The position numbers and the translations under genes are program-made. Positions 1 through 9,424 of a stretch of DNA of 64,000 nt are shown here, in pieces. How positions within the stretch are numbered: the first letter of the stretch is position 1; each line of letters opens with the position of its first letter. The stretch spans positions 1-64,000 of the forward strand of contig NZ_RXNU01000004.1 of the NCBI RefSeq assembly GCF_003966225.1, written 5' to 3'. Origin of the DNA: Shewanella canadensis (lineage in GTDB: Bacteria; Pseudomonadota; Gammaproteobacteria; Enterobacterales; Shewanellaceae). Below the pieces are notes generated by a model that searched no databases, was not told the origin of the DNA, and saw only the letters and a list, made by a program, of their open reading frames with translations.

Positions 1-124
1 ATCCGATCATGTATTCCGGAGTTATGCCTAAAATGACCGGATTATCGCGGAATGTGTGATCGGATTAAACCGAAACAGGTGATCGGTTTATCCCGGAATC
101 GGTGATCGGATTACTCCGAAACAT
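1..124. mobile_element. Terminal repeats of an insertion sequence, IS21-like (edge only)
   Basis: Four degenerate copies of a 23-bp unit beginning GTGATCGGATTA run head to tail at 33-55, 56-78, 79-101 and 102-124. Bases 1-20 look like the same unit inverted. Several short repeats inside each end are typical of IS21-family elements, so this is probably the end of such an element lying outside the window. No transposase is visible here. The family name is an inference; the periodic repeat is seen directly. Confidence 0.45.
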
Positions 125-244
125 GCAGTATAGAGATAGTTAGCAAACTTAAATCAGTGAATCGTTCCAAATTTCCTCTCGTAACAATGTCTATTTTAGT
201 AACCATCATCTGCTACATATTTGCTACACAGAACTCCAGATACG

Positions 245-276
245 AAAAAACCGTAGTAGGTACTAACCTACTACGG
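245..276 (-). terminator. Rho-independent terminator of the tRNA gene
   Basis: A 10-bp perfect stem (251-260 with 267-276, six-base loop) is followed on the minus strand by a run of six T (245-250). It lies 12 bases beyond the tRNA 3' end. Confidence 0.8.
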
Positions 277-287
277 CTTATCTGTAT

Positions 288-364
288 TGGTGGCCCCTCC
301 CAGACTCGAACTGGGGACCTGACGATTATGAGTCGTATGCTCTAACCAACTGAGCTAAGGGGCC
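288..364 (-). tRNA. ileX: tRNA with CAU anticodon, probably tRNA-Ile2 (lysidine-modified)
   Basis: The minus strand folds as a complete 77-nt tRNA with an encoded CCA end. It has a GGCCCC acceptor strand, the D-loop box TAGCTCAG, the anticodon loop ACTCATAA and the T-loop GTTCGAGTC. The CAU anticodon allows elongator Met, initiator Met or Ile2. The GGCCC acceptor and GACTCATAATC anticodon arm resemble E. coli ileX, which also lies beside rpoD, so tRNA-Ile2 read by TilS-modified lysidine is favoured. Automatic annotation would often label it tRNA-Met. Confidence 0.85.
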
Positions 365-513
365 TACTTAAGGAAGTCGTCACTACCGAAAGCGAACAGA
401 AGTATACGAGGTTTAAATGCCGTTGTCACCCGTGATCTTATAAGAAATCACAACTTTGAATTCAACTGCTTATCTGTTAATCAATAAGCCTTAGGTTTAG
501 CCGAATTTCAATC

Positions 514-541
514 AAAAAAAACCTGCCAGTTAGGCAGGTTT
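514..541 (-). terminator. Terminator of rpoD
   Basis: An 8-bp stem AACCTGCC/GGCAGGTT (520-527 with 533-540) is followed on the minus strand by a run of T (514-520). It lies just past the rpoD stop codon and ends the rpsU-yqeY-dnaG-rpoD unit. Confidence 0.85.
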
Positions 542-569
542 CATTATCACGTGATCTAGCAACTAAGAG

Positions 570-2399
570 TTACTCGTCCAGGAAGGACTTCAATATCTCT
601 GAGCGTGAAGGGTGGCGTAATTTACGCAGTGCCTTCGCTTCAATCTGACGAATACGCTCACGAGTAACGTCAAATTGCTTACCAACCTCTTCAAGAGTGT
701 GGTCAGTGTTCATATCGATACCGAAACGCATACGCAGTACCTTAGCTTCACGGGCTGTTAGGCCTGCAAGTACTTCATGAGTCGCGTTTTTCAAGCTTTC
801 GCCCGTCGCCGAATCCAATGGTAGTTCGAGGGTTGTATCCTCGATGAAGTCACCTAAGTGCGAATCTTCGTCATCACCAATCGGCGTCTCCATGGAGATA
901 GGCTCTTTGGCAATCTTCAATACCTTACGGATCTTATCTTCAGGCATCAGCATACGCTCAGCCAACTCTTCAGGTGTAGGTTCGCGACCCATCTCTTGAA
1001 GCATTTGACGAGAGATACGGTTAAGCTTGTTGATAGTCTCAATCATATGAACCGGAATACGGATCGTTCTTGCCTGATCGGCAATTGAGCGAGTGATCGC
1101 CTGACGAATCCACCAAGTTGCATAGGTCGAGAACTTATAACCACGACGGTATTCAAACTTATCAACCGCTTTCATCAAGCCGATGTTACCTTCTTGGATA
1201 AGATCCAGGAACTGTAGACCACGGTTGGTGTATTTCTTAGCGATGGAGATAACCAGACGTAAGTTAGCTTCAACCATCTCTTTCTTCGCACGACGAGCCT
1301 TAGCTTCACCGATTGACATACGACGGTTAATATCTTTGATTGAAGCAATCGCAAGCCCGGTTTCCTTTTCAATCGCATCAAGTTTTGCGCGACAACGACG
1401 AACATCCGGCTCAACCATCTCTAAACCTTCGACATAAGGCTTCTTAGAGGCGAGTTCTTCGTTAAACCATTCGATGCTACTCTCGTTACTGGTATATACC
1501 TTAACGAAATTTTTCTTTGGCATCTTAGCTTGTTCAACACAAAGTTTCATGATGAGACGTTCTTGAACACGTACCTTGTCCATCATAGCGCGCATACTTT
1601 TGACTAAGCGGTCGAACTGCTTAGGCATTAAGCGGAACTCTTTAAAAAGCTCGCCAATTTCGAATAGCGCTAAGGTAGACTCTGGATGGCCGCGTCCCTT
1701 AAGAGCGATGACCTTCAGCGTATTTTCATGTACTTCTCTTAGCTGAGTGAAGCGTTCTTTAGCTTCTTCAGGATCCGGACCTTTTGGACCTTCCTCTTCT
1801 TCATCTTCATCATCTTCTTCGTCTTCATCATCTAACTCTTCATCAGAGAGCTCCGAACCGACGTGAGTTGCCGTAGGGGCTACATCATCGGCATTAGGAT
1901 CGACAAAGCCTGAGATGATATCAGACAATCTTACTTCTTCAGCTTCATAGCGATCGAATTGATCAAGGATCATGGAGATCGCTTGTGGGTACTCGGCAAC
2001 TGAGGCTTGAACCGTGTTAATCCCCTCTTCAATACGCTTGGCGATAACAATTTCGCCTTCACGGGTAAGAAGTTCAACGGTACCCATTTCACGCATATAC
2101 ATACGAACCGGGTCAGTTGTACGGCCTAATTCGGCTTCTACCGTGGCAAGTGCAGCGGCAGCTTCTTCGGCAGCATCTTCATCGGTGCTGTCTTCAGACA
2201 TCATGATTTCATCAGCATCCGGCGCCTGTTCGTAGACGCGAATACCCATGTCATTTATCATCTGGACAATATCTTCGATCTGGTCGGCATCGACCATATC
2301 TGCAGGCAAGTGATCGTTCACTTCTGCATAGGTTAAGTAACCTTGCTCTTTACCTTTGGCTAGCAACAATTTAAGTTGCGACTGAGGAGTGTGCTCCAT
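570..2399 (-). CDS. rpoD: RNA polymerase primary sigma factor RpoD (sigma-70)
   Basis: Housekeeping sigma factor that directs RNA polymerase to most promoters. The 609-aa protein starts [13 protein letters not shown], aligning with the E. coli start; a Met three codons upstream lacks a better ribosome site and was not chosen. Region 1.1 occupies about the first 80 residues. The non-conserved insert carries a long Asp/Glu run near residues 190-210. Region 2 ([20 protein letters not shown]) melts the -10 element. Region 4 ends in the helix-turn-helix [19 protein letters not shown], which binds the -35. It is the last gene of the macromolecular-synthesis operon. Nothing is missing. Confidence 0.98.
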   Translation of the reverse strand: MEHTPQSQLKLLLAKGKEQGYLTYAEVNDHLPADMVDADQIEDIVQMINDMGIRVYEQAPDADEIMMSEDSTDEDAAEEAAAALATVEAELGRTTDPVRMYMREMGTVELLTREGEIVIAKRIEEGINTVQASVAEYPQAISMILDQFDRYEAEEVRLSDIISGFVDPNADDVAPTATHVGSELSDEELDDEDEEDDEDEEEEGPKGPDPEEAKERFTQLREVHENTLKVIALKGRGHPESTLALFEIGELFKEFRLMPKQFDRLVKSMRAMMDKVRVQERLIMKLCVEQAKMPKKNFVKVYTSNESSIEWFNEELASKKPYVEGLEMVEPDVRRCRAKLDAIEKETGLAIASIKDINRRMSIGEAKARRAKKEMVEANLRLVISIAKKYTNRGLQFLDLIQEGNIGLMKAVDKFEYRRGYKFSTYATWWIRQAITRSIADQARTIRIPVHMIETINKLNRISRQMLQEMGREPTPEELAERMLMPEDKIRKVLKIAKEPISMETPIGDDEDSHLGDFIEDTTLELPLDSATGESLKNATHEVLAGLTAREAKVLRMRFGIDMNTDHTLEEVGKQFDVTRERIRQIEAKALRKLRHPSRSEILKSFLDE

Positions 2400-2530
2400 A
2401 GATATCATCCAAGTTGGGTAACTGTTAAAACGACGCGCAAAACGTTGCCGCGCAAATCGTCAATTATAGCCTTGTGCGCTTCCTTGTGCCAGTCAAAGAG
2501 CTTACTTTTGAGACAGAAACTGCCTTAAAT

Positions 2531-4252
2531 TTAGCCTTTTATGACTGAGATTAGCTTAGTCAGCTGAATCCTTTCTTCTTTAGTATGGTTCTGTTTTAGA
2601 CTCAACTCCTGATAACGTTGTTCAATATATTGGTTGTTCAACCAAATCAGGGTCTTTCTAAACTCTTGCTGCAAGTTTTCATCCGCCACTTGATGATCCC
2701 ATTGGGTCAGTTTTTTCAGGGTGCTGAGCTGTTTGTCGCCCCTGAACTGTTCAAGTAGTTGTGCGCTGTGTTTCACTTTCACACGAGTTTCGTCTAACAA
2801 GAGGATCAGCAGTTCAATGCCGGCCATCTTTAGGTGTTTAAGCGCTGGCTGTTCTGGCAGTCCTTCACCAAGACTAGGATGTTGTACCAGCAATGCGATG
2901 GCTAATCGCAATGGGGTTCCACGTCCTTTTAACGCTTTATTTTGAAGAGGCTTTACTTGTATTTTTGAAGAAAAACCAAGTTTCCGCTTTAGCTCTTCCG
3001 CACTGTTCATACCCAGTTTATAGGCTAGGTTTTCGAGCAATATACTTTGTAGAACAGTATCTTGTATCTTCTCTGTCAGAGTAATGGCTTGCTTGGCCAA
3101 CGTCCCTTTATCTGAGCCATATCGCTTGGCTAAGGTTTCAAAAAGAAACTCGGGTAGTTCCTGCGCCTCATTAACCTGACTTTCGAATACTTCTTTGCCT
3201 ACCTGACGAACCATAGTATCCGGGTCTTCACCTTCAGGTAGGAACATAAATTTGACTTGGTTACCAGGCTTAAGCAAGGGTAATGCCGTTTCAAGAGCAC
3301 GCCACGCTGCTTCTACGCCTGCTTTATCTCCGTCATAACAACAGATCACTTCTTTAGCACTGCGCAGTAGTAGCTGAAATTGCTCTGCTGTGGTTGAGGT
3401 GCCTAGTGAAGCAACCGCATAGTCGACGCCAAATTGTGCCAGTGCCACCACATCCATATAGCCTTCAACAATGAGTACTTGCTTGGGATCTCTATGGCGT
3501 TGTTTTAGCTCATAGAGTCCATATAACTCATTGCCCTTATGAAATATGGGCGTTTCCGGAGAATTCAAGTACTTTGGTGTGCCATCGCCTAAAACTCGGC
3601 CACCGAAACCGATAACCCGGCCTCTTCTGTCACGAATGGGGAACATAAGCCTGTCACGAAATCTATCGTAACGTTTGCCATTATCGTTCTCTATCACCAT
3701 TCCGGCAGTAAGTAACTTGTCTTGTGCATCCTGATTTTGACGGTAACGGCTTAATAAGCCATCCCATCCATCGGGAGCAAATCCAATATTGAAGTGTTCA
3801 ACCACTTCATTGGATAGTCCGCGATGTGTTAGATAATCGAGGACCTTTTGTTTGTCATTATGTTGTCTTAACTGGTTCTGAAAATAGAGGCTTGCCTCTT
3901 CCATTAACTGATAGAGGTCGCGACTTAAACCTTCATCGCGTTTTGGACCAGTACCTTGCTCTCTTGGGACTTCAACACCCAATTGGCCAGCGAGATCTTC
4001 AATCGCATCGATAAAATCGAGTCGGTCGTACTCCATGACAAAGTCGATGACATTTCCATGGGCACCACAGCCGAAGCAATGATAAAACTGCTTATCTCGA
4101 CTAACGGTAAAAGAGGGCGATTTTTCGCTGTGAAACGGACAACAGGCAGAATGATTCTTACCCGCCTTTTTCAGGGGTACTTTTGCGTCGATAAGATCGA
4201 CAATATCGATTCGAGCTACTAGCTCATTGATAAAATCACGAGGTATCGCCAT
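2531..4252 (-). CDS. dnaG: DNA primase DnaG
   Basis: Synthesises RNA primers at the replication fork. The chosen start MAIPRDFINELV gives 573 aa, close to the usual 580; the open frame runs 24 codons further up without homology. The CHC2 zinc finger (CCPFH and HCFGCG, residues about 38-65) binds DNA. The TOPRIM core has VEGYMDVVAL and a later CYDGDKAG motif for metal binding. The C-terminal third is the DnaB-interaction domain. It lies between yqeY and rpoD in the classic operon and follows a hairpin that may lower its expression relative to rpsU. Confidence 0.97.
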   Translation of the reverse strand: MAIPRDFINELVARIDIVDLIDAKVPLKKAGKNHSACCPFHSEKSPSFTVSRDKQFYHCFGCGAHGNVIDFVMEYDRLDFIDAIEDLAGQLGVEVPREQGTGPKRDEGLSRDLYQLMEEASLYFQNQLRQHNDKQKVLDYLTHRGLSNEVVEHFNIGFAPDGWDGLLSRYRQNQDAQDKLLTAGMVIENDNGKRYDRFRDRLMFPIRDRRGRVIGFGGRVLGDGTPKYLNSPETPIFHKGNELYGLYELKQRHRDPKQVLIVEGYMDVVALAQFGVDYAVASLGTSTTAEQFQLLLRSAKEVICCYDGDKAGVEAAWRALETALPLLKPGNQVKFMFLPEGEDPDTMVRQVGKEVFESQVNEAQELPEFLFETLAKRYGSDKGTLAKQAITLTEKIQDTVLQSILLENLAYKLGMNSAEELKRKLGFSSKIQVKPLQNKALKGRGTPLRLAIALLVQHPSLGEGLPEQPALKHLKMAGIELLILLLDETRVKVKHSAQLLEQFRGDKQLSTLKKLTQWDHQVADENLQQEFRKTLIWLNNQYIEQRYQELSLKQNHTKEERIQLTKLISVIKG

Positions 4253-4307
4253 TAGTTTGGTAAATGCCGCCTTTCGCGAAGATAAAACAGAAACAATATA
4301 AACAAAC

Positions 4308-4329
4308 AAGCCGTGCAAGAGCACGGCTT
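4308..4329 (-). terminator. Hairpin between yqeY and dnaG, probable partial terminator
   Basis: A 9-bp perfect stem AAGCCGTGC/GCACGGCTT with a four-base loop is followed on the minus strand by TGTTTGTTTATA. In E. coli an internal terminator before dnaG keeps primase scarce relative to S21, and this hairpin sits in the equivalent place. The T-tract is imperfect, so read-through is expected. Confidence 0.65.
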
Positions 4330-4349
4330 ATTCACGCATCAAATTCTAA

Positions 4350-4793
4350 TTACTTAAGTTTAGCTCTGATCATAGCGCCAATTGCCGCCATATCAGCTCT
4401 TCCTAAGACCTTAGGTTTTAACGCTCCCATTACTTTACCCATATCCGCCATGGAGGATGCGCCCATTTCAACAATGCTTGCATCAACTAGCGCGACAACT
4501 TCCTCTTCGGAAAGAGGCTTAGGCAGGAAGTGTTCAATAACTTGAATCTCCGCTGCTTCAATTGCTGCTAGTTCATCACGTCCGGCTGCACTATATTGTG
4601 CAATCGAATCGCGACGCTGTTTAACCATTTTGGTTAAGACCGCTATAGCTTGGTCGTCAGTCAGAGTTTCGCGGGTATCCACTTCAATCTGCTTAACGGC
4701 GGCTAGTGCCATACGAATAGTCCCCAAGCGCACCTTTTCTTTGGCACGCATGGCGTCTTTCATTTGGTCTTTTAGCTGATCAACTAGGCTCAT
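4350..4793 (-). CDS. yqeY: GatB/YqeY domain protein
   Basis: 147-aa soluble protein of the YqeY family, which resembles the C-terminal tail domain of GatB, the tRNA amidotransferase subunit. The helical N-terminal half (KDAMRAKEKVRLGTIRMALA) and the C-terminal segment MGKVMGALKPKVLGRADMA are the recognisable parts. It probably binds tRNA or an aminoacyl-tRNA enzyme, but no reaction is established. It starts 6 bases after the rpsU stop and is co-transcribed with it. Confidence 0.92.
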   Translation of the reverse strand: MSLVDQLKDQMKDAMRAKEKVRLGTIRMALAAVKQIEVDTRETLTDDQAIAVLTKMVKQRRDSIAQYSAAGRDELAAIEAAEIQVIEHFLPKPLSEEEVVALVDASIVEMGASSMADMGKVMGALKPKVLGRADMAAIGAMIRAKLK

Positions 4794-4799
4794 AAGAGA

Positions 4800-5015
4800 T
4801 TAGTATAAACGTACGCGACGCGCATTTTCGCGAGAAAGCTTCTTAGCAAGACGCTTAATTGCAGCGGCTTTAGCACGTTTACGTGCAGTAGTTGGCTTCT
4901 CGTAGAATTCACGAGCGCGAACATCAGCTAAGATACCGGCTTTTTCACAAGAGCGCTTAAAACGACGTAGAGCTACGTCAAATGGTTCGTTATCGCGTAC
5001 TTTAATTATTGGCAT
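4800..5015 (-). CDS. rpsU: 30S ribosomal protein S21
   Basis: 71-aa very basic protein beginning [19 protein letters not shown], full length and nearly canonical for gammaproteobacteria. S21 sits near the anti-Shine-Dalgarno end of 16S rRNA and helps translation initiation. It is the first gene of the macromolecular-synthesis operon. A sigma-70-type promoter is proposed about 70-100 bases upstream. Confidence 0.98.
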   Translation of the reverse strand: MPIIKVRDNEPFDVALRRFKRSCEKAGILADVRAREFYEKPTTARKRAKAAAIKRLAKKLSRENARRVRLY

Positions 5016-5086
5016 ACGCCATCACCCCTTAGGTGTAGTTGTTGGAGTCAATTACTCGACTCTAGTTTATTTAAAAATGGTGCGGA

Positions 5087-5116
5087 ATTCTATACCGAGT
5101 TAGACCACTTTGTAAA
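5087..5116 (-). promoter_or_regulatory. Candidate sigma-70 promoter of rpsU
   Basis: On the minus strand TTTACA (5111-5116; 5 of 6 matches to the -35 consensus) lies 18 bases before TAGAAT (5087-5092; 5 of 6 to the -10). It faces rpsU across a roughly 70-base leader. No LexA-type palindrome was recognised next to it. Confidence 0.5.
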
Positions 5117-5247
5117 GCCCATATTTTGATCCAAATTAAGATCTTTCCGGCCTGCTTTTGATCTTATTTAAGACTAGTCGAAGTTTTAAGGAGAATAAAC
5201 CCTGATTTTATCGGCATTTTGTGGGTGTAACTTGGTATGAATGCTGG

Positions 5248-5276
5248 TTAAATTATTGAGCCTAGCTCACTATAAT
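5248..5276 (+). promoter_or_regulatory. Candidate promoter of tsaD
   Basis: A perfect TATAAT at 5271-5276 is preceded at 17 bases by a weak -35 (TTAAAT). It lies about 130 bases before tsaD in the 388-base region divergent from rpsU. Confidence 0.4.
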
Positions 5277-5403
5277 ATTGCTTTTTAACTAATTAAGCTG
5301 TCATTTGGGCTTTTTAAACTAAAAATGTGGCGGGATTATATTGGTATAAGCCTGTAACAGCAGGTAGAATTAGCGCCCTATTTTGACTGCGTGACGGGAT
5401 ATG

Positions 5404-6417
5404 ATGCGGGTTTTAGGTATTGAAACATCTTGCGATGAAACAGGGGTTGCTGTCTATGATGACGAGCAGGGCTTGTTGTCTCATACATTATATAGTCAGG
5501 TAAAGCTTCATGCCGATTACGGCGGAGTGGTCCCTGAACTGGCTTCCAGAGATCATGTAAGAAAGATAGTTCCATTGGTTAAGCAAGCGCTGGCCGATGC
5601 CAATTGTACCTTAGATGATATTGATGGTGTTGCATATACCAAGGGGCCCGGATTGGTTGGTGCTCTGCTTGTCGGGGCTTGCATGGGAAGAGCGTTAGCC
5701 TATTCCTGGGGGAAACCCGCTGTCGGTGTGCATCATATGGAAGGGCACTTGTTAGCCCCAATGCTGGAAGATGATGTGCCTGAGTTTCCTTTCTTAGCAC
5801 TGCTTGTTTCCGGCGGACACTCGATGCTGGTCGGCGTAGAGGGTATTGGTCGATATGAAGTGCTTGGTGAGTCTGTTGATGACGCTGCCGGCGAAGCATT
5901 CGATAAAACAGCAAAATTGATGGGACTCGATTATCCGGGCGGGCCGCGTTTGTCAAAGCTCGCAGCAAAGGGAGAGACAGGCCATTATCGTTTTCCTCGC
6001 CCTATGACCGACAGACCCGGACTCGATTTCAGTTTCTCGGGGCTTAAGACATTTGCGGCTAATACCATTGCCAAAGAACCCGATGATGAGCAGACGCGCG
6101 CTAACATTGCCCGTGCCTTTGAAGAGGCTGTGGTAGATACCCTGTCCATTAAGTGTCGCCGCGCACTGAAGCAGACGGGTTATAAGCGTTTAGTCGTTGC
6201 CGGTGGTGTGAGCGCCAATACTCGTTTACGTACGACCTTAGCCGAGACCATGCAGGCTCAAGGCGGTCAAGTCTACTATCCTCGCGGTGAGTTCTGTACC
6301 GATAACGGTGCCATGATTGCTTATGCAGGTTTACAAAGACTTAAGGCCGGTCATATAGAAGACTTAGGCGTAAAAGGTGAACCTCGCTGGCCTCTGGATA
6401 CGCTTCCACCTGTATAA
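5404..6417 (+). CDS. tsaD: tRNA N6-adenosine threonylcarbamoyltransferase TsaD
   Basis: Catalytic subunit that transfers the threonylcarbamoyl group to A37 of ANN-decoding tRNAs (t6A), working with TsaB, TsaE and TsaC. The 337-aa length equals the E. coli protein when the second of two adjacent ATGs is used. The Kae1/ASKHA fold shows [14 protein letters not shown] at the N terminus, the metal-binding HHMEGH near residue 110, and SGGHS plus [12 protein letters not shown] nucleotide motifs. It is divergent from rpsU, as in many gammaproteobacteria. It is followed by a heptamer repeat array and a terminator. Confidence 0.97.
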   Translation: MRVLGIETSCDETGVAVYDDEQGLLSHTLYSQVKLHADYGGVVPELASRDHVRKIVPLVKQALADANCTLDDIDGVAYTKGPGLVGALLVGACMGRALAYSWGKPAVGVHHMEGHLLAPMLEDDVPEFPFLALLVSGGHSMLVGVEGIGRYEVLGESVDDAAGEAFDKTAKLMGLDYPGGPRLSKLAAKGETGHYRFPRPMTDRPGLDFSFSGLKTFAANTIAKEPDDEQTRANIARAFEEAVVDTLSIKCRRALKQTGYKRLVVAGGVSANTRLRTTLAETMQAQGGQVYYPRGEFCTDNGAMIAYAGLQRLKAGHIEDLGVKGEPRWPLDTLPPV

Positions 6418-6422
6418 TCCTG

Positions 6423-6499
6423 AGGAGCTAGGAGCTAGGAGTTAGGAGCTAGGAGCTAGGAGCTAGGAGCTAGGAGCTAGGAGCTAGGAGCTAGGAGTT
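6423..6499. repeat. Heptamer tandem array, 11 copies of AGGAGCT
   Basis: Eleven contiguous 7-bp units, two of them AGGAGTT, begin five bases after the tsaD stop codon and end before its terminator. Being 7-periodic it would not preserve a reading frame, and no gene covers it. Two further heptamer arrays (11889-11951 and 19712-19732) are of related composition. Confidence 0.95.
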
Positions 6500-6512
6500 G
6501 TAAGTGATAAGT

Positions 6513-6548
6513 AAACACCTCATCTTTATCAAGTGGGGTGTTTTTTTA
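6513..6548 (+). terminator. Terminator of tsaD
   Basis: Stem ACACCTCA/TGGGGTGT (one G-T pair) is followed by seven T. The heptamer array lies between it and the tsaD stop. Confidence 0.75.
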
Positions 6549-6595
6549 TAGCAGTTGGTTTAAAGAGGGAAGAGTGCTTAAATGCCCTGACCGTC

Positions 6596-6616
6596 ATTCT
6601 GAACTTGTTTCAGAAT
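6596..6616. repeat. Short palindromic repeat ATTCTGAA-n5-TTCAGAAT
   Basis: An 8-bp inverted repeat in the sequence GTCATTCTGAACTTGTTTCA lies between convergent tsaD and plsY. A degenerate half recurs at about 11589 (CGTCATTCTGAGCTCATTTA), again just downstream of a gene. This looks like a REP-type dispersed repeat. Confidence 0.5.
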
Positions 6617-6709
6617 CCAGCTATTGGACTGAATTTTATAAAAAGAGTCTTTCGGCTTTCCTTGTCATCTCTTGTACCGCATTCTTTTGGGTCGCAACTC
6701 GTTACTAGC

Positions 6710-7312
6710 TCAACTCTTTCTTTTCCGCGAGACTTTAGACTCTTCGCCTTTGAGCAACCTGTGTATGTTATCCCTGTGACGAATAACTATTAAGGTCGAT
6801 AGCATGGCGACAGGAATGGTAAATCTCTCGTCTAAAAACCAGGTATAGATGGGGGCGAGTATTGCCGTAGTGATGGCTGCCAGGGACGAATAACGGCTGA
6901 TGAGTACCATTACTATCCAAGTTACCATCAAGGCCAGCGCAAGTTCATGGCCGATGGGGGCCATGGCACCGAATGCGGTTGCGACCCCTTTTCCGCCCTT
7001 AAACTTAAAGAAGATGGGAAAAATATGGCCTAAGCAGGCAGCGATAGCGATAGCACCGAGTGCGACCTGATCTATGCCTAACCTAAATGCGATGTAAGCG
7101 GGCAGTGCCCCTTTGAGCATATCAAAAAAGAGCACCATGGCGGCTGAGCTTGCGCCACCTATTCGTAGAACATTCGTGGCGCCAGGGTTGCCGGAGCCCG
7201 CTGTTCTGGGGTCGGGTAAGCCACGCAATCGACACACAAGCACTGCACTGGAGATCGAACCTGCCAAATAGGCGGCTAAAATCATTCCCAGAGTGAGTGT
7301 TGTTATGGTCAA
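6710..7312 (-). CDS. plsY: Acyl-phosphate glycerol-3-phosphate acyltransferase PlsY
   Basis: Inner-membrane enzyme that transfers the acyl group from acyl phosphate (made by PlsX) to glycerol-3-phosphate, giving lysophosphatidate. The 200-aa protein has about five hydrophobic helices. The three family motifs are visible: [23 protein letters not shown] and the C-terminal IRHRDNI. It is divergent from folB, the usual neighbour. The Lys/Arg-rich tail KVSRKRKS is cytoplasmic. Confidence 0.95.
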   Translation of the reverse strand: MTITTLTLGMILAAYLAGSISSAVLVCRLRGLPDPRTAGSGNPGATNVLRIGGASSAAMVLFFDMLKGALPAYIAFRLGIDQVALGAIAIAACLGHIFPIFFKFKGGKGVATAFGAMAPIGHELALALMVTWIVMVLISRYSSLAAITTAILAPIYTWFLDERFTIPVAMLSTLIVIRHRDNIHRLLKGEESKVSRKRKS

Positions 7313-7620
7313 ATTGGTTTCCTTACCCTTCTTAAGGTATCATCGCGCCACAATTATTTTTACCCGATATTTACCGTTTATTACTCGTGAGTAATTCAGG
7401 GGATATCCGGGCAGTAAAATCTCTCTATAGCAGCTTATCCTACTTGGGTTTAAGCCTGTTAGAAAGAGAGAACGAACAATATCACTGATTAGATTCGGAT
7501 TATAACCTCTTTATTCGATTTAGCTTATCTGACCTCAGTGATAAATGACCAATAATCTATGACTTCAATGAAATAAAAAATCAGAAACCGTCATAGACAG
7601 AATTCACATTCGGAGAAGTC

Positions 7621-7974
7621 ATGGACAGGGTTTTAATACGACAGTTAAAGATAGAAACTGTTATCGGAGTTTATGAGTGGGAAAAAAAGATCCATCAAAG
7701 CTTACTCATCGATCTCGATATGGCTTGGGATAATAAACCCGCTGCGGCGAGTGATGATTACCAACATGCACTCTGCTATGAAACGGTTTCGAATCGACTC
7801 ACAGCGTTAATCACCGAAAAGCCGATTGAATTGATAGAAACAGTAGCCGAAATGACCGCTAACTGTTTAATGACTGAGTTCGATGTACCTTGGGTAAAAG
7901 TGACGGTAATGAAGCCTGGGGCTGTACCTAGCGCCGCTGCGGTGGGTGTCGAAATTGAGCGGGGTCAATATTAA
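7621..7974 (+). CDS. folB: Dihydroneopterin aldolase FolB
   Basis: Converts dihydroneopterin to 6-hydroxymethyl-dihydropterin and glycolaldehyde in folate synthesis. The 117-aa length is standard. Seen are the N-terminal IETVIGVYEWEKK, the central IELIETVAEMTANCLM with the pterin-binding Glu, and VKVTVMKPGAVP with the catalytic Lys. The stop codon is directly followed by the folK ATG, so the two consecutive pathway steps are translationally coupled. Confidence 0.95.
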   Translation: MDRVLIRQLKIETVIGVYEWEKKIHQSLLIDLDMAWDNKPAAASDDYQHALCYETVSNRLTALITEKPIELIETVAEMTANCLMTEFDVPWVKVTVMKPGAVPSAAAVGVEIERGQY

Positions 7975-8472
7975 ATGTCCGCGCGAGTCTTTATCAGCTT
8001 AGGCAGTAATATTGAACCTCAGCGTTACCTTAAGGCTGCCTTAAATGAGCTTAGCTATCATTTTGGGGCGCTCACACTCTCATCAGTTTATGACAGTGAA
8101 GCCGTAGGCTTCGATGGCAGTAACTTCTTGAATATGGTTGTCGCTGTCGATACCCATTTGAGTATTGCTGAGGTCGTTACTCTGTTTAAACGAATAGAGC
8201 GGGATAATGGTCGTCTGGTTGGGGCCAAAAAGTTTGCACCCAGGACATTAGATCTCGATCTGCTGCTTTATGATGATGTTGTGACTCAGGAACCTGTCGA
8301 GCTTCCAAGAGCCGAAATCACCAAAAATGCATTTGTGCTTTGGCCTATGGCTGAGATTGCCCCGGATTTGTTACATCCCCTGTTAGAGCGAAGCTACCAA
8401 GCTCTGTGGGATGAATATGATAAATCGGAGCAAAAACTTTGGCTGGTTCCGTTTGCCTGGTCACCGTCTTAA
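7975..8472 (+). CDS. folK: 6-hydroxymethyl-dihydropterin pyrophosphokinase FolK
   Basis: Transfers pyrophosphate from ATP to the FolB product. The 165-aa protein has the N-terminal FISLGSNIEP and the signature GAKKFAPRTLDLDLLLYDD, whose Asp pair binds Mg-ATP. It is abutted with folB. Downstream, 100 bases rich in TTTCAGA separate it from uppP. Confidence 0.95.
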   Translation: MSARVFISLGSNIEPQRYLKAALNELSYHFGALTLSSVYDSEAVGFDGSNFLNMVVAVDTHLSIAEVVTLFKRIERDNGRLVGAKKFAPRTLDLDLLLYDDVVTQEPVELPRAEITKNAFVLWPMAEIAPDLLHPLLERSYQALWDEYDKSEQKLWLVPFAWSPS

Positions 8473-8572
8473 GTCTTAAGTTTCTGCTTAAACTCTGATT
8501 TTACTTTTCAGAGGCAGTTTTATTTTTCAGAAGTGTTTTTAACGTTTCAGATAGTATTTTTAAAGGATAACT

Positions 8573-9373
8573 ATGGATACCTTTCAGGTCATCGTCTTGG
8601 CCCTTATTCAGGGCTTGACCGAGTTTTTACCGATCTCTAGCTCTGCACATCTCATTTTACCGTCGCAACTTCTGGGCTGGGAAGATCAAGGTTTGTCATT
8701 CGATGTGGCGGTTAATACAGGCTCCCTGTTTGCCGTTGTGATGTATTTCAGGCATGAGCTGTGGTCTATGTTCAGAGCCTGGACCGACAGTATTATTACT
8801 CGAAAGCAGACCGATGAGAGTAAACTTTCCTGGTGGATCATCTTAGCGACTATACCGGCCGTTATTGTCGGGTTTACCGCGAAAGACTTTATTGAAACTT
8901 ACTTAAGAAATACCGCTGTCATAGCGACAACGACGATAGTGTTCGGCTTGCTTCTATGGTGGGCGGATAGGATGTTCAGGCCGGGATTTACTGAATTTCA
9001 GGTCGGTTGGAAAAAGGCACTGGTGATAGGTTTAGCTCAAGCAATGGCGTTAATTCCCGGAACATCACGTTCGGGAGCAACGATCACCGCCGCTTTAATG
9101 TTGGGACTCAGTCGTGAGGCCGCCGCTCGATTTTCATTCTTGATGTCTGTCCCTATAAGTTTAGGTGCAGCCATTTTGGTGACTAAAGATCTGTTATCCA
9201 GTGGCCAGGCGATAGATTATCAGGCGCTGTCTTTGGGCATTATCGTGTCGTTCGTGGCGGCTTATATTTGTATTCATCTGTTTTTGAAACTTATCAGCCG
9301 CATGGGGATGACCCCCTTTGTTATCTACCGTTTGGCATTAGGTGCAATCCTGTGTGCATTTATGTTTGCGTAA
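8573..9373 (+). CDS. uppP: Undecaprenyl-diphosphatase UppP (BacA)
   Basis: Integral membrane phosphatase that recycles undecaprenyl pyrophosphate to the monophosphate carrier used for peptidoglycan and O-antigen. The 266-aa protein has about eight hydrophobic helices. The two active-site motifs are [16 protein letters not shown] (residues about 14-29) and [11 protein letters not shown] (about 162-172). A good AAGGA ribosome site precedes the ATG. Overproduction of this family gives bacitracin resistance. Confidence 0.95.
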   Translation: MDTFQVIVLALIQGLTEFLPISSSAHLILPSQLLGWEDQGLSFDVAVNTGSLFAVVMYFRHELWSMFRAWTDSIITRKQTDESKLSWWIILATIPAVIVGFTAKDFIETYLRNTAVIATTTIVFGLLLWWADRMFRPGFTEFQVGWKKALVIGLAQAMALIPGTSRSGATITAALMLGLSREAAARFSFLMSVPISLGAAILVTKDLLSSGQAIDYQALSLGIIVSFVAAYICIHLFLKLISRMGMTPFVIYRLALGAILCAFMFA

Positions 9374-9424
9374 GCTGACTATTCTGCGAAGAGCCCTGTG
9401 CTCATCGTCATTGAAAGAGAAATT

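Noticed and set aside
157..345. Plus-strand open frame of 62 codons
   Set aside because: It runs through the tRNA gene and its terminator on the other strand and has no ribosome site.
288..364. Elongator tRNA-Met
   Set aside because: The acceptor stem and anticodon arm match E. coli ileX better, and the position beside rpoD agrees; still not excluded.
5579..5968. Minus-strand frame of 129 codons
   Set aside because: Antisense to tsaD; composition follows the complementary codons of a conserved enzyme.
6423..6499. Heptamer array considered as a CRISPR or coding repeat
   Set aside because: There are no spacers and the period of 7 does not keep a frame; it is a simple tandem repeat.
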